Origin: Tilletiaria anomala UBC 951
Lineage: Eukaryota; Basidiomycota; Exobasidiomycetes; Georgefischeriales; Tilletiariaceae
Direction of reading: 5' to 3'
DNA: 64,000 bases
NCBI RefSeq assembly: GCF_000711695.1
Contig: NW_013546949.1
Coordinates: 30,177 to 94,176 of the forward strand
Of the stretch, positions 1-11,212 are shown piece by piece; positions within the stretch are counted from its first letter, which is position 1, and each line of letters opens with the position of its first letter. The position numbers and the translations under genes were made by a program. The notes under the pieces were generated by a model, which was given only the letters and a program-made list of their open reading frames with translations, was not told the DNA's origin and ran no database searches.

Positions 1-3000
1 CCCGCAAAACCCTTGGAATTGACATATGGAGCGCACGATTTTTTTAGCCTTCCATGTCATGCTTAGCGCCGTTGCCACCAGTCTTTAGCGCCTTTTGAAT
101 CAACGCCAAAAAGTATGTACCGCAGCATGCTGGAGAGCTGGAAGCTTAGAACGTTGCATTCACAAAAGGTACCTATAAATCCTTAAGGTTAAAAACAGCC
201 AAGGATAGCTAGGGAAAAGTTGATGAGCGATGAGCGAATACTCGTCACCTTGTCAAGCGTCCACAATTCATGCGTTCCTGACACAGGGCTTCTCACAATC
301 AAGCTCAAGCAGGTTCAACAAAGTTAGGCGTCTGTGCTGGAATTGGCTTCAGGGCTGCGTTGGCGCTTGTAGACCACACAGCGAGTACTAGCACTGGGAA
401 CAGGTGGGTGCATATTCAGGAGCAAAGCTTCACGCTGCTCGCAAATAATGCTTGCTTCTCCATATTTAGAATGGTTAAAACACAACACAGGCCGAGCTCT
501 GGCGAACTGCCATAGGCTACTCGTAACCTGCTGCAAGCCTGCAACAATGTTGCGACTCTTCAGCAAATTTCTCGTTCGCTTTTCTCAGACTTGGAGTGTG
601 AGGTCGCAAGACGCTGAGAGACGACCCGAACAGACGGGCTAAAAGAGCGTGTGAGTCCATGCAAGTTCAGCGCCGTCCATGACATCTATATTGTATGATA
701 ATACACACACAGATTTGCTGTGTAAGATGCCATATTTCATCATGCATCGCTATAAGCGCTGAATGATCGATACGCGATAATGACTGTAGGTGAATATGTA
801 ATTAAATGTTGATATATATCACTTTCCTTGTTGAAGAGCAAGGCCCTATGTTGAAAGGCTCTGAGTGAGTGGGTTATCGTTTACTATTGGTTACTGACAT
901 GGAATCCCTCAAGCGTTGAGCGTTGATCACACATCATATGTACCATCCAAAGATTGTGGTGCTTTCATAGTGCACATGAGCTTGCCTGCTTCCGATATGG
1001 CCACAAGTCGCAAGGAGAGATCCGTGGGTTCGACCAGCGTCGAAATGGTATGATGTAATTCAACACTACTAGGACTCGTACCCTCGTGTTCGATTTGTTC
1101 AAAACGAAAGGTTGCGCATGCATCGCACAGTACACACATCTGCGAGTTTCACCGATTTCACCAGCGGAAACACGGTGAAACATGTGATCGCGAGGGGTGC
1201 ACGAGGGTACAGCGCAAAACTCGTTACAACCGAAAGGACCGATGAAGCCATGACGCATGAAGAAGCACAAAGAGGCACCGGGTTCTTTTGTCCTTTTGAT
1301 TCATACGCGGATTTCCTCGGCCCCTTTTGCGCGTTGCACTCTGTCACTTTGTGCTTGCTAGGAAAAGGCTATTCTCAAGCAGGTCCGCGCTTTGACGAGA
1401 TCTCGAAATCGAACCAGGCGTACCCATTCGTCATGGATACGATGGCTCCAAACGGTCCGAAAGGGTAACAACAGCAAGGGCCGCAACTTCCCTGTCAGCA
1501 AATCTTCTGTCAACTTTCCGGCTGGACCCATTCATCCTACTTTGAGAGTCTTTTGATGCTGGCCCGGGGCGCTGAGCTGGACTAAATCGTTGAGCATCGA
1601 CGTCCCTGGAACAGACACTAATACATGGTCTTCCTCTCGAGGAACTGCGCAACCCACGTGCAGATAAATGACGCGTTTGCCTTTTTCCTACTATTCACCG
1701 ATCCGTTCAACTCCTACTAAACCGCACTCACTCTTCTCCTACCTTTCACCTGCGAGATGCAACAGAGTCCAACGCTTCTGACTGGGTCAAGTATGCCTGG
1801 AAGAACATCGGCGCGTCTTTCCTGTTATCTTGTCAGCGGCTTCTGCGGCCTTTGACTGAGAGCTGTTTCGTTATTGACAGGTGCCCTTAACTGGAGCCTC
1901 AAAGTCGGACTGCAGTACGGCTGGATCCCGAGGAACACTGGCGCAGCCTTGGGGTTCGGACATCTGTAACAAACCTCTGAGCTTCTGAGCGCTAGCTATG
2001 AACTTACAAAAACACGCATATTCCGTCTCATCTCGCGCACTTGGGGAAATCACCAATTTCCGAAATACCCCTTCGAAATTCCCGATCGTCCTCGGTTCGA
2101 TCATATCACTTAATCTTAATTGTTCATGTCTCATATTTCCAACTCTAATGCGCGCCAGCTGGCTTCTGACTGCATCGCTCTACACCGGAGGTCGAGGGCC
2201 TGGTGGGTGTAATGCATGATGCGGAGGGGGTGGCTGCTTTTGCCGAGCGACTCTTGATGTTTCCCACCTATACATTGTTTTCTCTCTATTCTAATCGCTC
2301 TCGACACACCCGCCCTGGTCTTTGGAACGCATCCACTTGGATATCCAGCAAAGATAATCATGCACTCGTTTCTCCCTTCACATGGGAACACACCATACAT
2401 AGTTTAATTGATTGATATTCTCCCGCTGGCATCCTAGCGAGCTCGCTCGCGGCTGGTAACTTCTATAAAGACGAGCCGGCACATCTCTCGTCACGCATCT
2501 CCTACATGAGTTGGCTCTGAGCCGAGTAGATTCGTCCAAGGACTAAGCTTTACAGTACACTCAGGTTTCCACAGCTGATTGCATGAAGGCTGCCGTGGTT
2601 CAATATCACTTTGGATTTGGGACGGACCAGATTTGGCGTCCCCTCTTATAGTCGGCGCGGTCGTCATCGCTGATCACGGAACAACCCATAAGTTGGTGGC
2701 CAGCGGATGGGGCAGGCACCGCAGCGCAGTAGCTCAGCCCCGTCCACAAGCAGCAGAGAATAGCTGGACACCTTTGAAGGGTATGTAAGGCAGTTGGTTG
2801 GAGAATACAGTAAAGATTGCGGATCTCGCACTTCGCACTCCGCTTCTTGCAAATGTCTGTCTGATTGGGCGTCGATCGGTTGTAGCCGGGAAATTTCATT
2901 GGGGGTTTATCGTCGATCAACCTAATCTTGTTCAGCTGATCCATATTGCGGCGCCCAGCCGGGTTGTGACATTTGCACCGTAGCGGCACTACAGCAGTCA

Positions 3001-3562
3001 TTCCCACTCGAGCACTGTGACTGTGGCTGTGATACCACGGTTAGTGCACTAGAATTTTAATCTAATCCCTACCATGTGTGGTATGCACCGTTTATATATA
3101 GGACAAGGGCGTCACATCGTATCACATATACCAGGCTACACATCTTCCCCTTCGTGACCTCATCGGCACCATCTATTCAATTCTCCACCCTGCTTGTCCA
3201 ACCTGCTGCTTCCATCCGAGCATAGAAATATCTACAGCCCCCGGTTGCCAACGCCCCGCGTCGCAAACATAGAGCCAAGAGCAGCGTCGATAGACGACTT
3301 TGCGAATACTTCCCGGATCGCGCTCTGTTACTCCCCGTCGTAACCCCTCAGGGTCCTCAGCCGCCTTCTGAACCGTGGAGCGTTGGCGCTTGACAGTCAG
3401 AAGACTCGCTCGCCTTTCTTTTACGTGGAGAGCACCCCATCTCATTTGCTACAGCAAGATTCACTGCTTGGCATTGCATATAGACACAGACTCCCCCCGC
3501 GCTTCCGTCGTCGTCCTACCAACCCCTGGAACTCAAGCAAGGCAAAGCAGAGAAAAGAAAAA
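1..3562. other. Gene-poor leader region, no supported gene
   Basis: No reading frame here shows a recognisable domain, consistent splice chain or coding-like composition; the open frames are short and overlap on both strands. The only element I can point to is a TATA-like tract near 3091-3100, about 460 bp upstream of the next start codon, followed by a pyrimidine-rich stretch. I see no tRNA, rRNA or transposon signature. Confidence 0.5.
3091..3100 (+). promoter_or_regulatory. Possible TATA box for the CFA-synthase-like gene
   Basis: The tract TTTATATATA lies upstream of the methyltransferase gene that starts at 3563. The distance implies a 5' leader of about 430 nt, or an unseen 5' intron. 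The assignment rests only on the motif and its position. Confidence 0.25.
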
Positions 3563-5516
3563 ATGGCGTCCTACGCGATCTCCGTAACGGACAGCGTATA
3601 TAGCTCTCTCACCTCGAACGTGTGGACACTACTTGTCTCTCTCTCACGAACAAGCGTTACCGGCCTGCTGAAGCGTCTGCAAGTCGGGCAGCTCGAGATC
3701 AGGACCGATTCCGGTGTCTGGAAGTTCGGAGACCCGGCGCTCATCCGGAGCAAGGAGTACAACCGCGAGGCCATCGCTAACTCTGCCACTGCCAGCGCTG
3801 GCGCTCGAATTTCGCCTATTCCGGCGGGTGCCACTCCGGGCGTTGAAGGGCCAAGTCCAACCACGATCCTGTCATCTTCAAAGGGAGTTGGCACAACTGC
3901 TCCTGCTTCTACTTCTGCAGCATACAAAAAGACGGACACAATCAGGGCGACGAATGCGCCGCAAGCAGTCCTGATCGTCAAGGATGATGCCTTTTGGGTC
4001 CGCATGTTTGTCGGTGCCGACCTCGGCTTTGCTGAGAGTTACATGCTTGGAGAGATGGAGACGCCAGATCTCGGTGCTTGCTTTGAGGTGAGTGACTCGT
4101 TCGCATCTGGAACATGCTTGAGAGGAAAGGAAAAGGCAATGCTTGCCCAAGCTGACGAGATCTGACACTCATCTGACAACAGCTCTTCATCCAAAACCGC
4201 GTGGCGATATCAGAACTCTCTGTCGGTCTCGTCTCTTCCGTGATGTCGTGGGTCCAGGGGCAGCTGAACAAGCGGTACGCCAACACGCGTAGCGGCTCGC
4301 TCAAGAACATCGGCGCGCACTATGACATCAGCAATGCGATGTACGCGGCCTTCCTCAGCGCCGACATGACATATTCGTCCGCCGTGTTCCCCACGCTGGA
4401 TGCTGACATCACCGGTCCGCTGTACAGAAGCGTCATGGAGGACAGCAACGCATCAGTCGAGACGTTCATCAACGGGCATTCCCAGCGCAGTGCAGAGACC
4501 GGTGCAGTCAGGCGGCTCCACCATCGCGGGCCGAGAATCGACCACCCGGACTCCGCCTCGTCGCCGGCAGAGGACGAGCTGCTGGCCGCGGATGAGCTCG
4601 AGGACGGGCAGCTGCGCAAGTTGCGTCTGCACATCGAGCGTGCCAACATCCGCCGTGGTGACCACGTCCTTGAGATTGGCACGGGCTGGGGGAGCTTCAG
4701 CTTGGAGGCTGTGCGTTTGACGGGCTGCATGGTGGATACCCTGACGTTGAGCATCGAACAGAAGGCACTGGCCGAGCAGCGTATCGCCGCCGCGGGTTTG
4801 AGCAGCAAGATCAAGGTCCACCTGATGGACTACCGCGACATGCCCGCTTCCTGGACCGGTCGCTTCGACCGGATCGTCAGCATCGAGATGCTTGAAGCAG
4901 TCGGCATCGAGTTCCTCTCCACGTACTTCGCATGCCTCGATCGCGTGCTGAAGCCGAACAACGGCGTCGTTAGTATCCAGTGCATCACCATCCCCGAGGT
5001 GCGCTACAAGAAGTACATCCAGCAGACCGATTTTATCCGCAAATGGATCTTCCCCGGTGGTGTCCTGCCCAGCGTAACTGCGATCATCGACGCGGTCGAG
5101 AAGGGCACTGACGGCCGCCTCGTCCTTGACACGGCGCATGCCATCGGCCCACACTACAGCCGAACGCTCCGGGAGTGGAGGATTCGTTTCGAGAAGAACT
5201 TTGAAGACTTTATCAAGCCCGCGCTCCTCATGGACCATGACGACATTCGAGGTCTCGCGCCGGAGGAGCAAGCGAAAGAGGTCGAGATCTTCCGACGAAA
5301 ATGGATTTGTGAGTATCAACGAAGCCCGCTGGGGGCAAAAGTCTAGCCAGGATCCAGAAGTCAAACCCTCTAACCTGCACATCTCTCTCGGTGGTGATTT
5401 GAACGGCAGATTACTTTGTCTATTGCGAGGTTGGCTTCACGCAACGAACCATCGGCAACCATATTTTGTCCTTCACACGCGAAGGCAATGTCACATTACC
5501 GGTCGGCTGTGCCTGA
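3563..5516 (+). CDS. Cyclopropane-fatty-acyl-phospholipid synthase-like SAM methyltransferase
   Basis: Exons 3563-4087, 4183-5308 and 5410-5516 join in frame to 585 aa. The family transfers a methylene group from S-adenosylmethionine to unsaturated acyl chains of phospholipids, or methylates lipids in related fungal enzymes. Seen in the sequence: a CFA-type HYDISNAMY motif near residue 221, a SAM-binding glycine-rich loop LEIGTGWGSF near 338, DRIVSIEMLEAVG near 404, and a C-terminal aromatic segment (KWIYYFVYCEVGF) restored only after splicing the last intron. An N-terminal region of about 200 residues matches the size of the family's accessory domain. An acidic, low-complexity insertion (about residues 265-310) separates HYDISN from the methyltransferase core. 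The start is the first ATG, in an A-rich context. The gene converges on the Zn2Cys6 regulator, 128 bp from its stop. The exact substrate is not visible. Confidence 0.88.
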
Positions 5517-5644
5517 GGGAAGGCAGCATTCACTTCCTCAATGGTGTTCGTCGAAGCAAAAGCTGGCGGCGCTGACGACGATGTATTACGCGTGCCCGCA
5601 CTTGGTCCATCACTCTTCGCTGCATGCTACGTGTAGGGTGGTTG

Positions 5645-8600
5645 CTACGTCCAGGGCGAAGACGCTACGCTTGCGTCGCAGTAAGCATTGCTGCTATTGG
5701 TACCGTTAGTGTGAGCATGAAGCGATGGCGGCGGTGCAAAAGGCGGGAGCCCACCAAATTCGCTTCCCGCATACGGATTGGTAGCAGCCAGCGTGTTGAG
5801 ATCTCTTACGTCTCCATCGCCGCCCAGAGTCAACGTAGGGGGCTGCTGCTGCTGTCCTTGCTGTTGCGCATCGATGACCGGCCACGGTCCATATGCAAAT
5901 ACGAAAGCTTCGAGTGCCTGGAACCAAGGTTGGGAGTTAACGAGCGCAGCGTCATGTTTTAGCTGATTTGTAAGGTCCGGATTCGCTGCGTGCTGTCGCG
6001 GCATGGGTACTGCGTTCGAATAAGATGCACTTCCGAAAGCAGCCATCGCCGATCTCTTCCTCCCTACAGGCGAAATATGGCCGGCATTGCCAGCACGGTT
6101 GAGGTTATCGTTCGATCCGACTGGTCCAACGGGGTCAAAGCTGGGGCAAGAGGGCGTATCTGCGGCGCTTACGGAATTGGTACGTATTGAGCTGCTGCCA
6201 GCATCCCATTCTGTGAAGGGTTGCAGTGCGGAGATTTCTGAAGGTGGAATGGAGAGATCGGGTCCTAGCAGGAGGAGGATCTGCTTCAGCTTTCGTAATT
6301 TCGCAACGAAGGTGTTCCGCTGGTTGAGGTCCTGGACCGAAGCTTGGTCCGGATGCGCGTCCACTAAAACAAAACAAAAAAGCGCTGCTCAGACCACGTG
6401 AAATGATGACTTCGTACCTGCAAGGCTTACTCATGAAGACGTGGTGCTGTAAGAGAAGCGCACCTGAGGTAGCCAGTCGAGCTAGAAAGGACCCTCTCGC
6501 AATGAACCCCTGTATGAAACCAAGGGCGCATGGTCCCTTCAGCCCTCGTTCCAAAGGTATGAACGCCCCGTCACCTACAAGGGTCGGCATACTTACCCTC
6601 TTGCTTTTGAGGATCTGTGGAGCTTCATGCTTTGGTCGCGACATGAGCTCCTCGATGGGTAATGAGACAGCGCTAATCTCGAGGAATAGCAGAACGAATG
6701 CATGTGCGGATTTGAAGCATAAATCGCGCGAGATCCGATATCGGGGATCCAGCCATCCTTGAACGTAGTACCTTCTGTAATTGCGAAAACGGAAGGAGCG
6801 TTATTCCTGTCTGCGACATGGCATCGGTGGCAAGTCTAACGGCGTCGTGGAAGCAAAGAGAAAGGAGGACAAGTGCTCACCTGTGCAAAGACATGATGAC
6901 GATCTCGCTTAAGCACGCCATCATGCACTGACGCCAGAACATTCTCTTGCCATCGAAAGGCTCCTTACAAATCTGGTCAGGATCTGCAAGCACGTCGACT
7001 CTGAGTTCGGCAGGGATGGTGCGTGTGAGGCTCTCGAAGCGTTTTTGAAGACCCATGGTCAGCTGGAAGCCGCTCTCGTCGTCCATCTGTTGTCGTTCGG
7101 AGGCCTTGCGTAAGATGCGTCCCATCTCGAATCGGATCTTGAGCTCGACAGGCCATGGCCCGTCAATCGAAGCGATGTCCCATGCCGAGTTGCTATAGAG
7201 GAAGCTCGGAGTGGGCGAACCGCCCTTGTTCTCCGACCCGTCTGGGATCATGCACATGCGGCGCGAAGACGTGCTGCCGAACCAATCACTCATGCACAGG
7301 TTGACCCAGACACGCATACGATCCAGCATTTCGGTGCGCGATATGTGCGCAGGAGGCTCGAGGTCCAAGTTAGCGCAGATTCCGTTCTGGATCGTCATGA
7401 CCGACGCGAGAAGTCCGAGGTTGGACCCGCGCGCGGCTGAAACGACGTGACCAATCAGGATCTCGCTACGGACTGAGTCAGCGCTGGGATATTGCACGCT
7501 TTCGACGGCATCAAGCGCGCGCATCGCAGCATCGATAAATGTTGCGATGGGCGACTCAAATTTTGCATTCAAGGCCGATAATTGCTCTTGGTCGTCAGTG
7601 TAGAGGAGAGCGCTAAGAGGGAAAGAGGACTGTCAGTTTGCCATTGCCATCGCTTGGGATCGCAACACTGCGACGTTCACCATGAAGCCATCGCAAGGAT
7701 GAGCGCGACGAACGTGAGCTCAGACCGTAATTGCGCACCCCAATGCATTTTTGATCGACCCTTCCACATCAAGCGCATCTCCTCATGCTCCCGCAGTCGA
7801 TTCCAAAAAATGTCCGGATCGACACAATAGTGTAAGAATGAAGCATCGCGAAACTAGGCAGGTAAGAGCGTGACCATGGCTCGTCAGAATAGTCGCAATG
7901 GGGAAAATGGACAGAATGTGCTGGAGGACCACGGCAACTTACATAGACTTCACACAATTTCCTAACGGTCTGTGTATCTGGCAGCAGGTCAAGGATCTTC
8001 CATAGCACACCTTCCCTTGCTGCATCCTCAGGCTTGTGCCACGCGAATGTAAATGTCCCGGGCTGTGCCCAGCCGCTTACACTTTGTTCTTGAGTCGCGC
8101 TCCAGATAGATGCCTCTTCTGCTTTATTCGAGGAAGGTATCATTCGACGATGCTGGTGCTCTGCTGATCCTGGTCCTGGTCCTGCTCCTGCTCCTGCTGC
8201 TGCCGCAGCCGCTGCTGTTCCTCCGGGACCAGACGACATTGCGTACTTGAGTCCAGCAAGTGCAGCAGCAACACCGCCATCATCTGCGCTCTGGTTTGCT
8301 GGACTGTCCAGCGCTGCCTCGTCCTGTCCACTGCTTGACGCAATTGGAGGTAAGTTCACCTGAGCACCCATCTTAGTCGCCAATGACAACATGATCGCCT
8401 CCAACCGGTCCATCCGATCGATCAGCGGGCCAGGCACGACCGTATGTCTCCCACTCATGATGGGTTGCACACCCTCTTCCCACGTGCACAAACTGCACTC
8501 GTTGCGATCTATGCAGGCGCCGCACGGCGCGCGACGATCGCATTTCAGCTTTCTACGCCTGCAGTTCTCGCATGATGTCGTTCGTTTCTTGGCCATGTTG

Positions 8601-9202
8601 TTGCTGTTGGAGGCAGTGCCAGACCCCGAAGGAGTGTCGAGACTACTTTGGCCTAGCTCGGGCGTAGCGGCAGGGGCAATGGCGATGGAGCAAGTCGAAC
8701 TGAATTTTGAGCCTACTGTGAGCGCGGATGTCTCTGGCGTTCCTGCTCTCGACGTTACCACCTCTGTTGCAGGTCCCTTCTTTCGCTTCTTTGGTTCTGG
8801 TGCCGACATCGAGGGAGCTGTGACATTACCCTGACTAACTTTACTTTTGCCTTTCCCTTGCGCCAACTTGGATGCCCCGGGTGCGGGAATGGACTGGTGA
8901 GAATCAGCTTGGCGACTGTTGTCTTGGCGCTGCCCATATATGTCGTGCGACGGAGAAGATTGTCGGAATTGAGTTTGGGACTGCCATGCGCTCTGTTCGG
9001 CCCCCTGCATGGGCACGCTGCTGCTGTGACGGGAGGAAGGGGTGGTGTGATGAGGGTGCTTCGCCCCGGCATCGGATGCCATCGTTGTGTACGCGTGATA
9101 AGAATTTGGTGGCGGGGGAAGAGGGTGCAGAGGCCCATCATTGGATGGACTCTTTGCATTTGACGCGGAAGGGGGCAAGCTTGAACTTGCGTGGTATGAC
9201 AT
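5645..9202 (-). CDS. Zn2Cys6 fungal transcription factor
   Basis: Six exons (9202-7943, 7853-7681, 7612-6881, 6774-6597, 6509-6431, 6363-5645) give 1046 aa; all junctions are GT-AG and keep frame. The N-terminal 200 residues are Ser/Pro/His/Gln-rich. A zinc cluster follows at about residues 214-243 (CENCRRRKLKCDRRAPCGAC, then a final Cys after IDRNECSL), the binuclear DNA-binding motif of fungal regulators. The middle exons carry the fungal-specific transcription-factor homology region: the peptides YPSADSVRSEILIGHVVSAA and YYVQGWLDPRYRISRD read across two intron junctions, which supports the splicing. The C-terminus is Asn/Ser/Gly-rich and not conserved-looking. The start at 9202 was chosen because upstream in-frame sequence lacks protein-like composition; a longer N-terminus is possible. 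It lies tail-to-tail with the CFA-synthase-like gene; nothing shows that it regulates that gene. Confidence 0.85.
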
Positions 9203-9552
9203 GCTGTCGACCAAAAAGGGAAGGGGGCGGGGGCGGCCGAGACACTGAACGCAGGCTCCAACTGCTTCCCTGTCGTCCCCTAGTAAAGTGAGTGTGGGAC
9301 GAACGATGTCGCACAATGAGTGCGCTGCAAGTGTACACCGCACGGAGTCCTTCGTTGAGAAGTCGACTGAGGAGTCGCAAATCTTGGGCGATTCGCGCGA
9401 ACTTTGGCTTAGAATGATGTTCATCGATTGAGGGATCGAGATAGAGATAAACAGACACTTCGAAGTCACAAAAATCGCTCCAGTCTCAAAAGACTTAGTT
9501 TCATGCTCCTTTGATCTATTCAAGAGGCACAGAGTAATCCAACACATATATC

Positions 9553-9656
9553 CTCGCTATAACTCAGTTGGTAGAGTGTAAGACTGTAATGGAAATCGCA
9601 GGCCAACCGTAAGGTGGTGAATCTTGAGGTCCAGAGTTCGACTCTCTGTGGCGAGA
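9553..9656 (+). tRNA. tRNA-Tyr (GUA) with a 31-nt intron
   Basis: A complete cloverleaf can be drawn. The 7-bp acceptor stem is CTCGCTA with TGGCGAG (9649-9655), the D arm contains AGTTGGTA, the anticodon stem TAAGA pairs with TCTTG (9622-9626), and the T arm is CAGAG-TTCGACT-CTCTG. The anticodon GTA is at 9586-9588. The intron (9590-9620) sits one base 3' of the anticodon, the canonical position for nuclear tRNA introns; tRNA-Tyr genes commonly carry one. A run of T residues from 9657 is a good Pol III terminator. The gene is about 350 bp upstream of the Zn2Cys6 gene and on the opposite strand. Confidence 0.95.
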
Positions 9657-11212
9657 TTTTTTTTTCGCCGTGCGGATCCTCTTCATTTCTCCTCGGTTTT
9701 TGTTCGGTTGTGCCCATGACGGGCCAGTCCTAAAAGTCCCACAATGCCCTCGCGACCGTGACGTCAGCCGCGAAGTCAGCGAAGTACCATTGCAGACGGC
9801 GAGATGCCCGGGAGAGACATAGAGAAATGTTAAATTTGGCGCGTCAAGCTCGCAGGACATGCCCACGGTTGTCTAGAATGTGGTCAACCCTAACAGTGTG
9901 TTCAGTTTGGTATTTTGGGCAAGGTAGCAAGTGCCCTGGCAAGAAAGACATTGGTGCTTTTGTTCTTGTTGCATATGCAATGGACGTTTTCTTATAAACG
10001 GTTGCATCTTGAGACCATGTTATGAACGTAGCGCTTGGAAGCGCTTTCCTGCTCTCGGAAAATCGAGCAAGGCCGCTGGAGTCTCTGAAACGTAGATGCA
10101 GTACGACCGCTTCGCGAGGCGCCATATACAGAGGAGTGGTTAAGCGGCTTGTCTTTGTAGCCAGCCTATACGGGGCAGCAGCTGCGCTTCGCATAGATGT
10201 ACATGTTCATACGCGCTGTAATTGAATGCCCATTTGACGTCCTCCATGAGTGGGTGCGAGGATGCGCTCTTAACCAGATTCCTTCGGTGGCGTTGCTGTC
10301 CGCGGAATCGGGCTCGACCTCCATGGAAAGCCTCACTGCGAGGAGCTCCGAGCAAACTAAGAACAGCGCGAATCTCAAAAATAAGGTCCACGATTGACTT
10401 TGACGGGGGGCCGTTCTTTCAAAACTCGCACACGCTCTCCTCTCTGCGCATTCTTCACTACACAAAGCCTTCATTATCATCAATATTTCGTTGATGAACT
10501 TCGTGGCTCTGAATTGCAGCGATGAGCGTCAAGTGAGGGCTAACAATGCTTTCCAGCATAGACACAGCAAGCGAATCCGGTTCATAGATGGGATAGCCTT
10601 ACTTGCACTTTGGAGAAATCGTACAGCCTAAATGAAATTCACCCAAGTTTTCAAACGAAGCATATCAAGCGTCACGGCCCTGCGAGCTTGTGCAATTGCC
10701 ATTTCCAGATTTGCATCCTTTCAAGTTGGCCCGGATGTGGATAATGACAAAAGTTACGCTCTCAAAAGTCACACAATGTCAAAATTGCTGGATTGATTTA
10801 GTAATACTTTGTTAATAAAATGGAAAACCTATTGGATTTGCTCCCACTGGCTTCGGAGCACAGCTCTGGGGGCTTCCGGGGCACGGAAAAGAAGATCGGG
10901 ACCTGAGCAAATAAATCGAACCTACCCTAGTTGACTAAAGTGAAAGACACTCACCACTGGAAGGTTGCGCAAGTACACGATTACGCACGTCCACCGTCGA
11001 TCGGTCCTTGTATGCCTGACTGCACGATTTGTCGAACACATCGAGCTGCATGGATCTCCCTGTTGGTCACGTTCCGAAGACATGCACCTCGACCGCCCAT
11101 CACCCGACATGCTCGCAATCTTGCTTGCCTTTGTATGGTTGCTCGTTGCGTCGCGCATTACAGCAAGGAAGTGCAAGCAGAATCACCAATTTGAATTTCG
11201 CAGAGTGATGTG
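9657..11212. other. Intergenic region, nothing supported
   Basis: Apart from the T-rich terminator of the tRNA at its left edge, I see no domain, spliced frame or RNA gene. Short frames occur on both strands but none extends or splices into a recognisable protein. Confidence 0.45.

Noticed and set aside
1112-1468. 118-codon plus-strand frame in the left gene-poor region
   Set aside because: Overlapped by several equally long frames on the other strand and without any recognisable motif.
4453-5382. 309-codon open frame antisense to the CFA-synthase-like gene
   Set aside because: It lies wholly opposite a conserved coding exon and its composition mirrors that exon; no domain is visible.
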